Source: an uncultured Clostridia bacterium (GTDB lineage: Bacteria; Bacillota; Clostridia; TANB77; CAG-508). Taken from it: DNA of 64,000 bases. The stretch's first letter is position 1; every line of letters starts with the position of its first letter. This document shows, in pieces, positions 52,461-61,099 of the stretch. The notes under the pieces are model-generated. The model was not told the DNA's origin, did no database searches, and saw only the letters and a program-made list of their open reading frames with translations. Location of the stretch: the NCBI GenBank assembly GCA_944392805.1, contig CALXXZ010000002.1, positions 105,637 to 169,636 on the forward strand, written 5' to 3'. The position numbers were made by a program, and so were the translations under genes.

Positions 52461-52688
52461 TTAGTTAACTTGCATATTTAATTCTTTTTTTACTTTTTCT
52501 ATATCTTCTTTTTTAACTTTGGTAAATTTCATAATTGTTTTTTCATCTTGATTTAGTAATAACATATTTTTAACTATCTCCATTATTCCTGCTTTTTTTC
52601 CAATTTTTGTACTACTTGCAATTAATCTTTTTTCTCTTTTCGCTTCATTTCTATTTATTCTTTCTATTACCTCATCTAATGGATTCAT
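52461..52688 (-). CDS. Small Rpn C-terminus-like protein (75 aa)
   Basis: 75 residues. The sequence KKAGIMEIVKNMLLLNQDEKTIMKFTKVKKEDIEKVKKEL resembles the extreme C-terminus of Rpn family proteins (landmarks IMEIVKNMLL and KKEDIEKVKKEL), but the PD-(D/E)xK nuclease domain is absent. It has its own AAGGAGG site and terminator. It could be a remnant of a full rpn gene or a stand-alone small form, comparable with the short RpnS products known from internal starts in E. coli. Confidence 0.6.
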   Translation of the reverse strand: MNPLDEVIERINRNEAKREKRLIASSTKIGKKAGIMEIVKNMLLLNQDEKTIMKFTKVKKEDIEKVKKELNMQVN

Positions 52689-52889
52689 TTCGTTTTCCTC
52701 CTTGTTATGAATTTTTAATATTTCTTCTTTTTCATATGTGATTTTTGTTTCCTTTTGATTTTATTGGAACTAACAATTTTGATTTAATTTTTGTGCTATG
52801 AAAATTAGCACCGAATAAAAATTTTAAAACCATACTAAAATTCTAGTATGGACTAATTTTACCATATATTGTCATAAATTTCAAGCATT
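52689..52889. other. Spacer upstream of the 75-aa gene, with splB terminator
   Basis: Apart from the splB terminator at 52831-52852, the 200 bases hold only AT-rich DNA. No further gene fits. Confidence 0.5.
52825..52852 (-). terminator. Terminator of splB
   Basis: CCATACTA (52831-52838) and TAGTATGG (52845-52852) form a perfect stem; on the minus strand it is followed by TTTTAAAATTTTT. Confidence 0.88.
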
Positions 52890-53888
52890 TTACACAATAT
52901 ATTCTATTTTATTTTTAGGGAAATATTTTTCCATCTGTTCTCTAATATAAATTTCCGCTTCTTTTCTAGTCTCTTGTTTATAAGCATATTTACCTTTACC
53001 TCTCCCAGTCATTATATCTTTATTATATAAATTTATTGCATTTGGAAATGCTTCTTCATTTATTTTTGTATGGACAAAACTATATGTCATAAATATTATT
53101 TCAAAAAACGCATTATTTTTTACTTTTTCTGATAATTCTAAATCTAATCTTTGTATTAATTCTGTGTATAGTTCTTTCCAATTTTCAACTAATATAACTG
53201 GTGCAATTAGTATTCCAACTGGATAATCTGCTTCAGCTAATTTATTTATTGCTTCTATCCTTCCTTTTAATCTAGATGTTCCAAATTCAACTTTATTTAT
53301 TATTTCTTCAGGATTTACACTCATTCTAATAGTCAATTTTTTATTATGCTTTAAATCTAATAATTCATCTATCATATCAAATTTAGTTGGTAATGTTAGT
53401 TTTCCTTTTTTAGTTTCTGCAAAATTTTCTATTGTCCATTTTAGATTGCCTGTTATTGTATTTTCTAGTACTAAATCACTGTTACTTCCAATTTCAAATG
53501 TTAATTCTTTTTCACTTTTTTCTGCTGTTTTTATTATTTTTTCTAACATTTGCTCTCTATTTACAAATAACCTTAAATATGAACATTTATTATAATTACA
53601 TACTAAATAGCAATACATGCACATCGCTGTACAACCTGATGATGTATATGGTACTAAATAATCCGATGTTTTATGATTATCTACAAATTTGTGGGTCTTT
53701 CTTACACCTATTATTAGATTTCTTTTCATATTTGCAAATTCTGAATTTTGTTTTTTTCTCATTTCTTCTATATTGTTATGATTATCTATTATTATTTTTG
53801 GTGTTTCTTTATATTGTTCCATTAATTGTTTTCCTAATGGATAATTAATTATTTCTTTTTCGTAATAAATAGCTTTTGGGTTAAACAT
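52890..53888 (-). CDS. splB: Spore photoproduct lyase-like radical SAM protein
   Basis: 332 residues. The radical SAM cluster ligands are Cys86, Cys90 and Cys93 (SSGCTAMCMYCYL). The surrounding sequence is that of SplB, which reverses thymine dimers in spore DNA using SAM. The B. subtilis motif FEAACTSD, whose Cys141 donates the final hydrogen, aligns with FEIGSNSD, so Ser135 replaces that Cys. Activity may be altered or use another donor. folA and thyA lie just upstream. Confidence 0.87.
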   Translation of the reverse strand: MFNPKAIYYEKEIINYPLGKQLMEQYKETPKIIIDNHNNIEEMRKKQNSEFANMKRNLIIGVRKTHKFVDNHKTSDYLVPYTSSGCTAMCMYCYLVCNYNKCSYLRLFVNREQMLEKIIKTAEKSEKELTFEIGSNSDLVLENTITGNLKWTIENFAETKKGKLTLPTKFDMIDELLDLKHNKKLTIRMSVNPEEIINKVEFGTSRLKGRIEAINKLAEADYPVGILIAPVILVENWKELYTELIQRLDLELSEKVKNNAFFEIIFMTYSFVHTKINEEAFPNAINLYNKDIMTGRGKGKYAYKQETRKEAEIYIREQMEKYFPKNKIEYIV

Positions 53889-53929
53889 ATGAATTCTCCT
53901 TTTCCATAGTTTAACCCAATTTTTTAATT

Positions 53930-54418
53930 TTATTTTCTTTTATATGTAATATATTCATATTTTAGATGACTATTTACATCTTCCATTACTTCTGATTTTT
54001 CAATTACTTCCCATATATTTTCATCTATTCTAGGGAAAAATGCATCTCCTTCAAATTCTTTCTCAATCTGTGTTACATACATTTTTGTAACATATGGCAT
54101 TAATAAATTATATATCATTGCACCACCTATTACAAAATGTTCTTCTTCATCTTCTATATATTCTTGAATTTGTAACATTGAATGTACAATTTCCACATTT
54201 TCATCATTAACTTTGAAGTCAGGATTTTGAGTGAATATTATATGTTTTCTATTTGGCAATACTCGTCCTAATGATTCAAATGTTTTTCTTCCCATTATTA
54301 TTGTATGTCCTGTTGTTAATTCTTTAAATCTTTTTAAATCCTTTGGCAAATGCCATATTAATTCATTATTCTTTCCAATTACATTATTTTTTGCTTTTGC
54401 TACTATTATACTTAACAT
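53930..54418 (-). CDS. folA: Dihydrofolate reductase
   Basis: 162 residues, normal length. IVAKAKNNVIGKNNELIWHLPKDLKRFK holds the substrate-binding region (landmarks IWHLPKDLK and TIIMGRKTFESLG), and FVIGGAMIYNLLMPY is the NADPH-binding block. It regenerates THF after thymidylate synthase, whose gene lies 22 bases upstream on the same strand. ATG 54418 follows AAAGGAAG. Confidence 0.96.
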   Translation of the reverse strand: MLSIIVAKAKNNVIGKNNELIWHLPKDLKRFKELTTGHTIIMGRKTFESLGRVLPNRKHIIFTQNPDFKVNDENVEIVHSMLQIQEYIEDEEEHFVIGGAMIYNLLMPYVTKMYVTQIEKEFEGDAFFPRIDENIWEVIEKSEVMEDVNSHLKYEYITYKRK

Positions 54419-54440
54419 TTCTGACTTCCTTTCATATCTC

Positions 54441-55298
54441 TTATTCTGCTACTGGTATTTTTCCTAATTTCATTTCTTTATTATAATCATATCCTTCTAT
54501 TTCAAAGTCTTCTACCTTGAATTCATAAAAATCTTTTGTTGGATTATTTATTTTTAATTTTGGATGTACATCCATCGCTTCTGCTTCAATCAATTTTTTT
54601 ACAAGTGGAATATGTCTATCATATATATGACAATCTCCTATATTGTGTGTTAATGTTCCAACTTCTAATCCTGCAACTTGTGCAAACATGCATTGTAATG
54701 CAGCATATTGCATTACATTCCATCCATTTGCAGCTAACATGTCTTGTGAACGTTGATTTAATATTAAATGTAATTTTCCTTCTTTAACAAGCCATTGTGT
54801 TCCATATACACATGGTTCTAATGCCATATCTTTTAAGTCCTCATGATTGAATATATTTGTCATTATTCTACGACTTGATGTATCATTTTTTAGTAAATAT
54901 AGTACAAAATCTACTTGGTCCATTTTTTGAATTCCTTGTTTTGTTTTGAATTCATATTTTTTAGCCATTTGGTATCCATATGCTTTTCCTATTGAACCAT
55001 TTTCATCTGCCCATTGGTCCCAAATATGTGAATTTAAATCTTTTATATTATTTGATTTTTTTTGCCATATCCATAATATTTCATCTATTGCTCTTTTTAC
55101 AGTTTGACTATTGTTACGTAATGTTATCATTGGAAATTCTTTTTCAACATCATACTTATTTGTAACTCCAACTATTGAAAAATAATTTGCTTCTGAGCCA
55201 TCTTCCCATCTTGTTCTTACATTTGTTCCTTCTGATGAATAACCATTTTTTATGATTTCTTTACATGTATCTATAAAATTTTTATCCGCTTCTGTCAT
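54441..55298 (-). CDS. thyA: Thymidylate synthase, B. subtilis ThyA1 type
   Basis: 285 residues. It methylates dUMP to dTMP with methylene-THF. The catalytic Cys is in MALEPCVYGTQW, with the PCVYxTQW form seen in B. subtilis ThyA and phage phi3T rather than the E. coli PCHxxxQF. RSQDMLAANGWNVMQYA and HNIGDCHIYDRH complete the active site. Its sequence is thus of the divergent phage-like branch. Co-transcribed with folA. Confidence 0.95.
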   Translation of the reverse strand: MTEADKNFIDTCKEIIKNGYSSEGTNVRTRWEDGSEANYFSIVGVTNKYDVEKEFPMITLRNNSQTVKRAIDEILWIWQKKSNNIKDLNSHIWDQWADENGSIGKAYGYQMAKKYEFKTKQGIQKMDQVDFVLYLLKNDTSSRRIMTNIFNHEDLKDMALEPCVYGTQWLVKEGKLHLILNQRSQDMLAANGWNVMQYAALQCMFAQVAGLEVGTLTHNIGDCHIYDRHIPLVKKLIEAEAMDVHPKLKINNPTKDFYEFKVEDFEIEGYDYNKEMKLGKIPVAE

Positions 55299-55364
55299 TT
55301 TTATACCTCCAACATTTCTTTACATTATATCAAATTTTTTTTACTTTTCAAGTATTTTTTGTAA

Positions 55365-56243
55365 TTATATATCCCATTTAGGTACATATTCTTCTTCATG
55401 TTCCCCAAGTTCTTGAATATATCCATTTTCTAATTCTAACTCATATAAATATTGTTCTACTTCTTCATATTCTTTTCGTGTTAATTTTCTATTTATATCA
55501 CTTGTTTCTTTTGCTTTGTATGTTGGGAAATATTGAGCCATTATACTTACATATACATTATTATCAAAGTTTTCTTTTATCCATTTTAAAATCTGTTTAC
55601 TATTTTCTATATTATTTGGTAAAATTAAATGTCTTATCATTAAACCTTTTTTCATAATACCTTTTTCATCTAATATAGGTTGTCCTACTTGTCTATACAT
55701 TTCTTTTATCGCTTCTGTTGCAATTTCAAAATAATTATCTACTTTTGAATATTTTTCTCCTAATTCATTATAAAAATATTTTAAATCTGGTAAATATATA
55801 TCAACTAGCCCATCTAATAATTTTAAAGTTTCAACATTTTCATACCCATTTGTATTATATACTATTGGAATTTTTAGTCCTTTTTGTTTTGCTATTTTTA
55901 TAGCTTCAATTATATGTAATGCATAACTTGTCGGTGTTACTAAATTGATATTTTCTACACCTTTTTCTTGTTGTTTTAACATTATTTCTGCTAGTTCTTC
56001 TATACTTATTTCTTTTCCTTTTCCTAATTGACTTATCTCATAATTTTGACAATATATGCAATTCATATTACAATTTGAAAAAAAGATTGTTCCAGAACCA
56101 TTTTCTCCACTTATACATGGTTCTTCAAATTTGTGTATTGAGTATAATGCAATTTTTACTTCTTTTCCTGATTTACATCTTCCTATATTTTTATTTCTAT
56201 TTATTCCACATTTATGTGGACATATTGTGCATTTTTCTAACAT
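55365..56243 (-). CDS. PflA-like radical SAM protein
   Basis: 292 residues. The SAM cluster Cys are 58, 62 and 65 (SNCNMNCIYCQN). An N-terminal Cys group (C5, C8, C12, C23: KCTICPHKCG and GRCKSG) may bind a further Fe-S cluster or zinc. It belongs to the pyruvate formate-lyase activating enzyme-related family seen in many anaerobes, with HLILPNNIENS and SIMAQYFPTYKA. The substrate is unknown; it is not next to a glycyl radical enzyme here. Confidence 0.9.
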   Translation of the reverse strand: MLEKCTICPHKCGINRNKNIGRCKSGKEVKIALYSIHKFEEPCISGENGSGTIFFSNCNMNCIYCQNYEISQLGKGKEISIEELAEIMLKQQEKGVENINLVTPTSYALHIIEAIKIAKQKGLKIPIVYNTNGYENVETLKLLDGLVDIYLPDLKYFYNELGEKYSKVDNYFEIATEAIKEMYRQVGQPILDEKGIMKKGLMIRHLILPNNIENSKQILKWIKENFDNNVYVSIMAQYFPTYKAKETSDINRKLTRKEYEEVEQYLYELELENGYIQELGEHEEEYVPKWDI

Positions 56244-56348
56244 TTTTCTACCTCTTATCTTTTATATCAACAACTATTATATATTTTTTTGTCTTCTTAG
56301 TAAAGTATCTTCAATAAAAATTGCTATTTTACATAAAATTTGTATTTA

Positions 56349-56408
56349 TCAAAAGTATCCTCAAGGGCGAATTTTCTGCTACTTAGAAAATTCGCCCGAA
56401 CCTTTTGA
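56349..56408. repeat. GC-rich palindrome over the 3' end of the spoIVFB-like gene
   Basis: GGGCGAATTTTCT (56365-56377) and AGAAAATTCGCCC (56385-56397) are a perfect 13-bp stem; outer TCAAAAG/CTTTTGA (56349-56355, 56402-56408) also pair. The right arm encodes the last residues GSGEFSK and the stop of the SpoIVFB-like gene. No U-run follows on the minus strand, so it looks more like an inserted palindrome than a plain terminator. Confidence 0.8.
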
Positions 56409-57047
56409 ATCTAATAATTCATACATTTTCATCTTATTATTAAAAATCTTATTTTCTTGTATAGTAACAATCCATAAAAAAATACAAATTAAAAATATTG
56501 CTATATTTTTTAGTGAATATACTGCAATACTGCTTACTACAGTTAAAACAATCATTGTAATGTTAGAAAATCTATTTGTTATAACTTGGGAATTAAAATT
56601 TCCAAACTCAATATGTAATAATCCTTTAACAATTCTTCCTCCATCTAAAGGATATAAAGGTATTAAATTAAAAAGTAAAATTAATATATTTGAATATATT
56701 GCATCTTGTTTAGTTATATAAACAGGTTCAATATATGTATATAAAATTGCTAATACTAAACTTACCATTGGTCCTGCAAGTGCAACAAATATTTTTTTTA
56801 ATTCTAATAAATTACCATTTTTAATTTTACAATTTAGATCATCTACATCGGTAGTAAAAGAAATTGCCAAACCACATGGCATAATTTCCAATCTATTAGG
56901 TCTCATTTTTAAAATAAGTCCCATAATTATATGTCCTAATTCATGAATAATAGAGAAAAACATTATAATTAAATATATTTTTATTTGATTTGTAAAATAA
57001 AACAAAGCTAAAAAAATAAAGATTTTTAAATCTATTCTAACTCTCAT
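56379..57047 (-). CDS. spoIVFB: SpoIVFB-like site-2 protease (M50)
   Basis: 222 residues, about six membrane segments. Zinc ligands are His35, His39 with catalytic Glu36 (IIHELGHI) and Asp135 in LYPLDGGRI. It matches SpoIVFB, which cleaves pro-sigma-K in the mother cell. It is shorter than the B. subtilis protein (about 288) and lacks a C-terminal CBS-like part; its last codons lie inside a palindrome. It follows the SpoIVFA-like gene by 11 bases. Confidence 0.88.
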   Translation of the reverse strand: MRVRIDLKIFIFLALFYFTNQIKIYLIIMFFSIIHELGHIIMGLILKMRPNRLEIMPCGLAISFTTDVDDLNCKIKNGNLLELKKIFVALAGPMVSLVLAILYTYIEPVYITKQDAIYSNILILLFNLIPLYPLDGGRIVKGLLHIEFGNFNSQVITNRFSNITMIVLTVVSSIAVYSLKNIAIFLICIFLWIVTIQENKIFNNKMKMYELLDSKGSGEFSK

Positions 57048-57058
57048 ATTTATCCTTT

Positions 57059-57991
57059 CTATAATTCTAAAATTAATTGTGGGTCTACATATCTATCTTG
57101 ATATCTAACTTCAAAATGTAAATGAGGCCCTGTAGTATTTCCTGTATTTCCAACTTCTGCAATTTCTTGTCCTTGTGTAATTACATCTCCTTCTTTTACA
57201 TAAAGTTTATTACAATGTGCATAAACAACAATCACATCATTTACCTGAATTTTTAGATGATTACCATAATCTCCTTCAGAAGATGCTAAAATTACAGTTC
57301 CATTTGTGGCAGAAACAATTTTAGTTCCTATGCTTGCTGCAATATCTGTTCCTGTATGATTTTTAGGAACAGTTGGAGTTGTTGGATTTCTTTGCCCATA
57401 TCCTGAACTTATTACTCCATTTATAGGTTTTATAAAACTTACTGTACTTTTTATATAATTTGCATCTTGCTCCATCTGGCTCAAATTTTCTGCTGGTTCT
57501 TGTGGTGTTTCTTCAGGTTGTACTGGTTGCTCTGTTTCACTTGTCTCTCCCGTTGGCTGTTCTGTCAGTATTTCTTCTGCTCCACCAATATTTTCATCAT
57601 TATTTTGAATATTTTCTTCTGAACTTTGTTGTTCTTCTTGTTGCTGTTCTTCTGGCTTTCCTTGTATTGAATTATATATTTCAGTTACTTTATTTGAAAT
57701 CGCTGAATACATTTCCATGAAATTTATATCTTGCGCTAATATTTCTCTTACTTTGTTAGTAAAGTCTTCTGAAAATATATAATTATTATTGACTATTAAA
57801 TAAAAACCACTATATATAGCTAAACACACTATTATTTGAATTATCATTTTCCTGAATAATTTTACATCTTTTTTTTCTTTTTTATCTTCTCTTACATACT
57901 CTGTATTGTTTGAAACAGCCTGACCTCTTCTTCTATAATAAATTTCTTCTGCTCTTCTAATTTTATCCTCAACTGACATCGTTCTTTCCAT
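57059..57991 (-). CDS. spoIVFA: SpoIVFA-like M23 peptidase-domain protein
   Basis: Start ATG 57991 follows GGAGGA; 310 residues. A cytoplasmic basic N-terminus, a membrane segment (about 46-62), a Glu/Gln/Pro-rich linker and an M23/LytM domain (last 120 residues). The zinc motif residues HTGTDIA and GPHLHFEV are present, so the domain could be active, unlike degenerate copies. In B. subtilis SpoIVFA holds SpoIVFB inactive until signalled. Paired here with the protease gene. Confidence 0.88.
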   Translation of the reverse strand: MERTMSVEDKIRRAEEIYYRRRGQAVSNNTEYVREDKKEKKDVKLFRKMIIQIIVCLAIYSGFYLIVNNNYIFSEDFTNKVREILAQDINFMEMYSAISNKVTEIYNSIQGKPEEQQQEEQQSSEENIQNNDENIGGAEEILTEQPTGETSETEQPVQPEETPQEPAENLSQMEQDANYIKSTVSFIKPINGVISSGYGQRNPTTPTVPKNHTGTDIAASIGTKIVSATNGTVILASSEGDYGNHLKIQVNDVIVVYAHCNKLYVKEGDVITQGQEIAEVGNTGNTTGPHLHFEVRYQDRYVDPQLILEL

Positions 57992-58008
57992 CTTTTTTCC
58001 TCCATACA

Positions 58009-58060
58009 AAAAACACTTTATAATGCATTTGTTTAATGTTATGCATTTATAAAGTGTTTT
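58009..58060 (-). terminator. Long hairpin terminator before spoIVFA
   Basis: AAAACACTTTATAATGCAT (58009-58027) matches ATGCATTTATAAAGTGTTTT (58041-58060) with one extra base. On the minus strand it ends in TTTTTT, just after the stop of the 58068-58409 gene. Confidence 0.88.
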
Positions 58061-58067
58061 ATGTTTA

Positions 58068-58409
58068 TTATATGAAATTTATTATTAAGCTGATAAGTAA
58101 AAGTGCTGTAGAAACAATACTATATTTTTTTAAATTTTTATATTTATGTTTTAATGTTAAATCTGTTTTCGGCATTATTTTTTTGTTTTCTATTTTGTTG
58201 ATATAATCTTTAACAAGCATTTCTGCCTCTTTTACAATATATTCTTTTGATTTTGTTTGTGGTTCCACAAAATCTATTTGCTTACTTCTTTCAATTAATT
58301 CTTTTTGCTTAATTTTTTGGCTTTGCTTAAATATTATTATGGCCTCTTCTACCATATTTGATGGAAGATTTTTTAATACCACCATATTTTTCATATCGCT
58401 TGATTCCAT
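58068..58409 (-). CDS. C-terminally anchored hypothetical protein
   Basis: 113 residues, not recognised. It has a helical, charged cytoplasmic part (EEAIIIFKQSQKIKQKELIERS, represented by KQSQKIKQKELIE) and one C-terminal membrane segment (about 96-112). This is the tail-anchored topology. It has a clear start behind GGAGTG and a strong terminator. It lies between the surface-protein operon and the spoIVF pair. Confidence 0.65.
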   Translation of the reverse strand: MESSDMKNMVVLKNLPSNMVEEAIIIFKQSQKIKQKELIERSKQIDFVEPQTKSKEYIVKEAEMLVKDYINKIENKKIMPKTDLTLKHKYKNLKKYSIVSTALLLISLIINFI

Positions 58410-58464
58410 TATATCACTCCTTTGGAAAATTCTTATATTCTAATTTTTTCCACTTTAATAGAAT

Positions 58465-60006
58465 TTATACAATATTTTTATTCCATTGTGCAATTATTTC
58501 TTCCATTTCAGAAGTTGGTACAACTGCAATTTTCATTGCCTCGATTGGTCTATTAGAAGCATACATAGCTTGTTCTCCATTTTTGCATGTTTTTAGCCAT
58601 CCTACATCATTTAAATATATTTGATAAATTATTGAATTTTCTTCGTGTGTTTTTAAATCTAGTTTCAGTCCAGAAACTCCATATGTATATTTATTTGCTT
58701 CTTCAAATGGAATTGGATTATTTCCATTCAAGTCTGTTGCTCCCATTTCATTTATTCCTGCACCTGACAATTCAATATATTTTTCATTATATATGTTTGC
58801 AAATTCTGCATTTTCCATTGTTTTATATCCTGAAAGTGGATTCCAACCATGATTATAAATCATATTTGTTATTCTGTCTTTTGCATAAGAATTTTCACCC
58901 CAATGAGTATATGCGTATGCTGAAAACTGTACAAAGTCTTTTTCTACTTTTTCTCCTGTTCTAAACGCAATTGCTTCAATTTTCAATTTATTTCCTGATT
59001 GTATTGTTCCAACAAAATTATTTTCTGCTTTTATCCAACCTCTCTCTGAAATATGTCCCATATATTCTAATTTCAAAAATTCTGAATCTTTAACATTTAT
59101 CTCTATATTGGCTATATTTCCAGCCAAATCTTTTACTTCTTTTTGATATATGATATCTGAAATAAATTTTTTTGAATTAATTTTTTGACTTTCGTCTAAC
59201 TCCCAACCTGTTATTTTTCTTATTTTTTCATTTCCTATTATTTGTGCTAATATTTTTCCATCTTCAAGTTTATTCTGATTATATTCAATAATTGGAGATA
59301 TGTTATCTATTTCTATTCCAGTATTTAGTGTTTTTTCACTCATTTTATTTCCAACAATATCTTCAAAACTATCTAAAAGTATTTTTATTAGTAGATTACC
59401 ATTTTCTTCAATGTTTTCAAGTTGGATTTCATAAATTATATAATTTTCTTTTTCTTCAATTTTATTGATTTCTTTTGTACAATTATTTTCTCTGCCTCCT
59501 ACTAATATTTTTAATTCTTTTAAATTATCTATTATTTTATTTTCATCAGAAATTTTGATTTTTATTGTTATTTTATGTGTATTATTAGCATATTTTTCAT
59601 ACCCTGTATTTGTATTTTTTATCTCTATTATTTCTGCAATTGGTGGATTTTTGTCTATATTTGTTATTATAATATTTGCACTACTTTCATTTCCAGCTAA
59701 ATCTTTTACAATAATTGTTTCATTTATATTTTCTTCATATATTTTTATTAATGTTTTACCATCTTCTTGTAATTTCCACCCATTTACTTCTTGAATTTCT
59801 TCATTTGCGATTATTTTCGCTTCAATCCCTTTTGCAGTAGGCTCTTTACTTGAATATTCAATACTTAGCTTAGGTGGTGTTCTATCAATATTTAATTCAA
59901 TTGCATTTTGCGTATATGTAAATACATATTTTCCAAAAGATATTGTATTTATATTAACAATGATCAAAATTATAAGTGTTATTACAATTATTTTTCTAAA
60001 TTTCAT
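58465..60006 (-). CDS. Secreted Ig-like/ChW-domain surface protein
   Basis: 513 residues with a signal peptide (1-25, ending FGKYVFTY). Three beta-sandwich modules each open with ID-x-x-PP/SP (IDRTPPKLSI, IDKNPPIAEI, IDNISPIIEY) and have a VKDLAGN strand, typical of bacterial Ig-like domains. Residues about 320-500 contain two clostridial hydrophobic-W repeats (YMGHISERGWIKAENNF and IYLNDVGWLKTCKNGEQ). No LPxTG is present. It is the last gene of the six-gene surface operon. Confidence 0.82.
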   Translation of the reverse strand: MKFRKIIVITLIILIIVNINTISFGKYVFTYTQNAIELNIDRTPPKLSIEYSSKEPTAKGIEAKIIANEEIQEVNGWKLQEDGKTLIKIYEENINETIIVKDLAGNESSANIIITNIDKNPPIAEIIEIKNTNTGYEKYANNTHKITIKIKISDENKIIDNLKELKILVGGRENNCTKEINKIEEKENYIIYEIQLENIEENGNLLIKILLDSFEDIVGNKMSEKTLNTGIEIDNISPIIEYNQNKLEDGKILAQIIGNEKIRKITGWELDESQKINSKKFISDIIYQKEVKDLAGNIANIEINVKDSEFLKLEYMGHISERGWIKAENNFVGTIQSGNKLKIEAIAFRTGEKVEKDFVQFSAYAYTHWGENSYAKDRITNMIYNHGWNPLSGYKTMENAEFANIYNEKYIELSGAGINEMGATDLNGNNPIPFEEANKYTYGVSGLKLDLKTHEENSIIYQIYLNDVGWLKTCKNGEQAMYASNRPIEAMKIAVVPTSEMEEIIAQWNKNIV

Positions 60007-60007
60007 A

Positions 60008-60556
60008 TTATCCTTCCTCTATTATTGCTTGAATTTCAAAATAGTATTTTTCTAAATTTTCTCCATCTTTAGTATCTTGTATGTCATTTTGCGTATTATT
60101 ATAATACTGCCATTCCCAGTTTATTATAATTTTTCCTTCTTCTTGTAATTTTTGAGTTACCTCTTCTTCCATCTGTTTTACAGAATTGTATCTTTTTTCA
60201 CCAATTATAAATATCAAATTTTGTGGTTTTGTTCCTGTTTCTGATAAATTAATTTTCAAATTAGTTTTTACTGGTCTTGATAATTTAATAGTAAAATTTC
60301 CATAAGTTCCTGGTGCTACTTTCTTATGTATTTTATATGCTGTTTCTCTGTCTGTTTCTTTTTCATATTCTATTGTCTGAAATATATCTATCTGTGTTTC
60401 TTTTTCTGGATTTATAATATATTCATTTTGATCTCCTAAGTCACTCCACAAGTTAAATATTAATACATCTTTTAATATGTTTTTATTTTCTGTTCTATTG
60501 AAAATTAAAATTATTATTAGAATTAAAATAATTGAAATTACATACCTTTTTTTCAT
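60008..60556 (-). CDS. Small exported TasA-like paralogue
   Basis: 182 residues with an N-terminal membrane/signal segment (about 6-20). The block VAPGTYGNFTIKLSRPVKTNLKINL parallels APGTSGEFTINI in 61100-61687, and both end in IINWEWQYYNN / IQWEWQYETG-like strands; these shared blocks show that the two are homologous. It is not closely similar to known proteins otherwise. One base separates it from the next gene. Confidence 0.75.
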   Translation of the reverse strand: MKKRYVISIILILIIILIFNRTENKNILKDVLIFNLWSDLGDQNEYIINPEKETQIDIFQTIEYEKETDRETAYKIHKKVAPGTYGNFTIKLSRPVKTNLKINLSETGTKPQNLIFIIGEKRYNSVKQMEEEVTQKLQEEGKIIINWEWQYYNNTQNDIQDTKDGENLEKYYFEIQAIIEEG

Positions 60557-60563
60557 TTTATCA

Positions 60564-61049
60564 CTATCCTATTTCCATCTGTTCTGAATGTATCTTTACT
60601 TGCACTTCTTCTAATATGTCTTTTCCTTGAGTTCCTTTTGTATTATCATAGGTAACTTTTAATTTGTATTTTTGTTCTATTTTTTCATTTCCAGTTATTG
60701 ATAATTCTTCTGTCTTTAGTTCTTCTAATTTTATCTGTTCATCTCCTTTATATAGTTCAAATTTTATTGCTTCATCAGTTTTTGACACTATTTCAATTAT
60801 ATATTTGAATCCAGTTTCACTGACTTTATTATCTTTAAAATTTTTTATCGAAAATTCATAATACCCAATATTGTTTATTGCACTAATTTTTGTTTTTTCA
60901 TTTCCTTCTACTATGAATATTGGTTCAGCTATTTCTATTTTATCTTTTATTTCTTCTTTTTCTTTGAATTTGCTTATTGATGTTGGTATTAAAATTGCTG
61001 ATGATACAATAACTACAATTAATATTATTAATATCTTTTTATTTTTCAT
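60564..61049 (-). CDS. Small exported protein of the TasA-like set
   Basis: 161 residues. Signal segment 1-22, then SISKFKEKEEIKDKIEIAEPIFIVEG, which fits the SipW/TasA-type N-terminus ([SA]-K-[YF], followed by an IA-x-P/W-x-F strand). The rest is a beta-rich domain (YYEFSIKNFKDNKVSE, YKLKVTYDNT). No cysteine and no sorting motif. It probably forms part of a secreted fibre or matrix with its neighbours, by inference from the locus. Confidence 0.72.
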   Translation of the reverse strand: MKNKKILIILIVVIVSSAILIPTSISKFKEKEEIKDKIEIAEPIFIVEGNEKTKISAINNIGYYEFSIKNFKDNKVSETGFKYIIEIVSKTDEAIKFELYKGDEQIKLEELKTEELSITGNEKIEQKYKLKVTYDNTKGTQGKDILEEVQVKIHSEQMEIG

Positions 61050-61099
61050 GTTCCTCCTTTTTTAGTTTTTCGCTTCATATTTTTCTATATTATTTTCTA

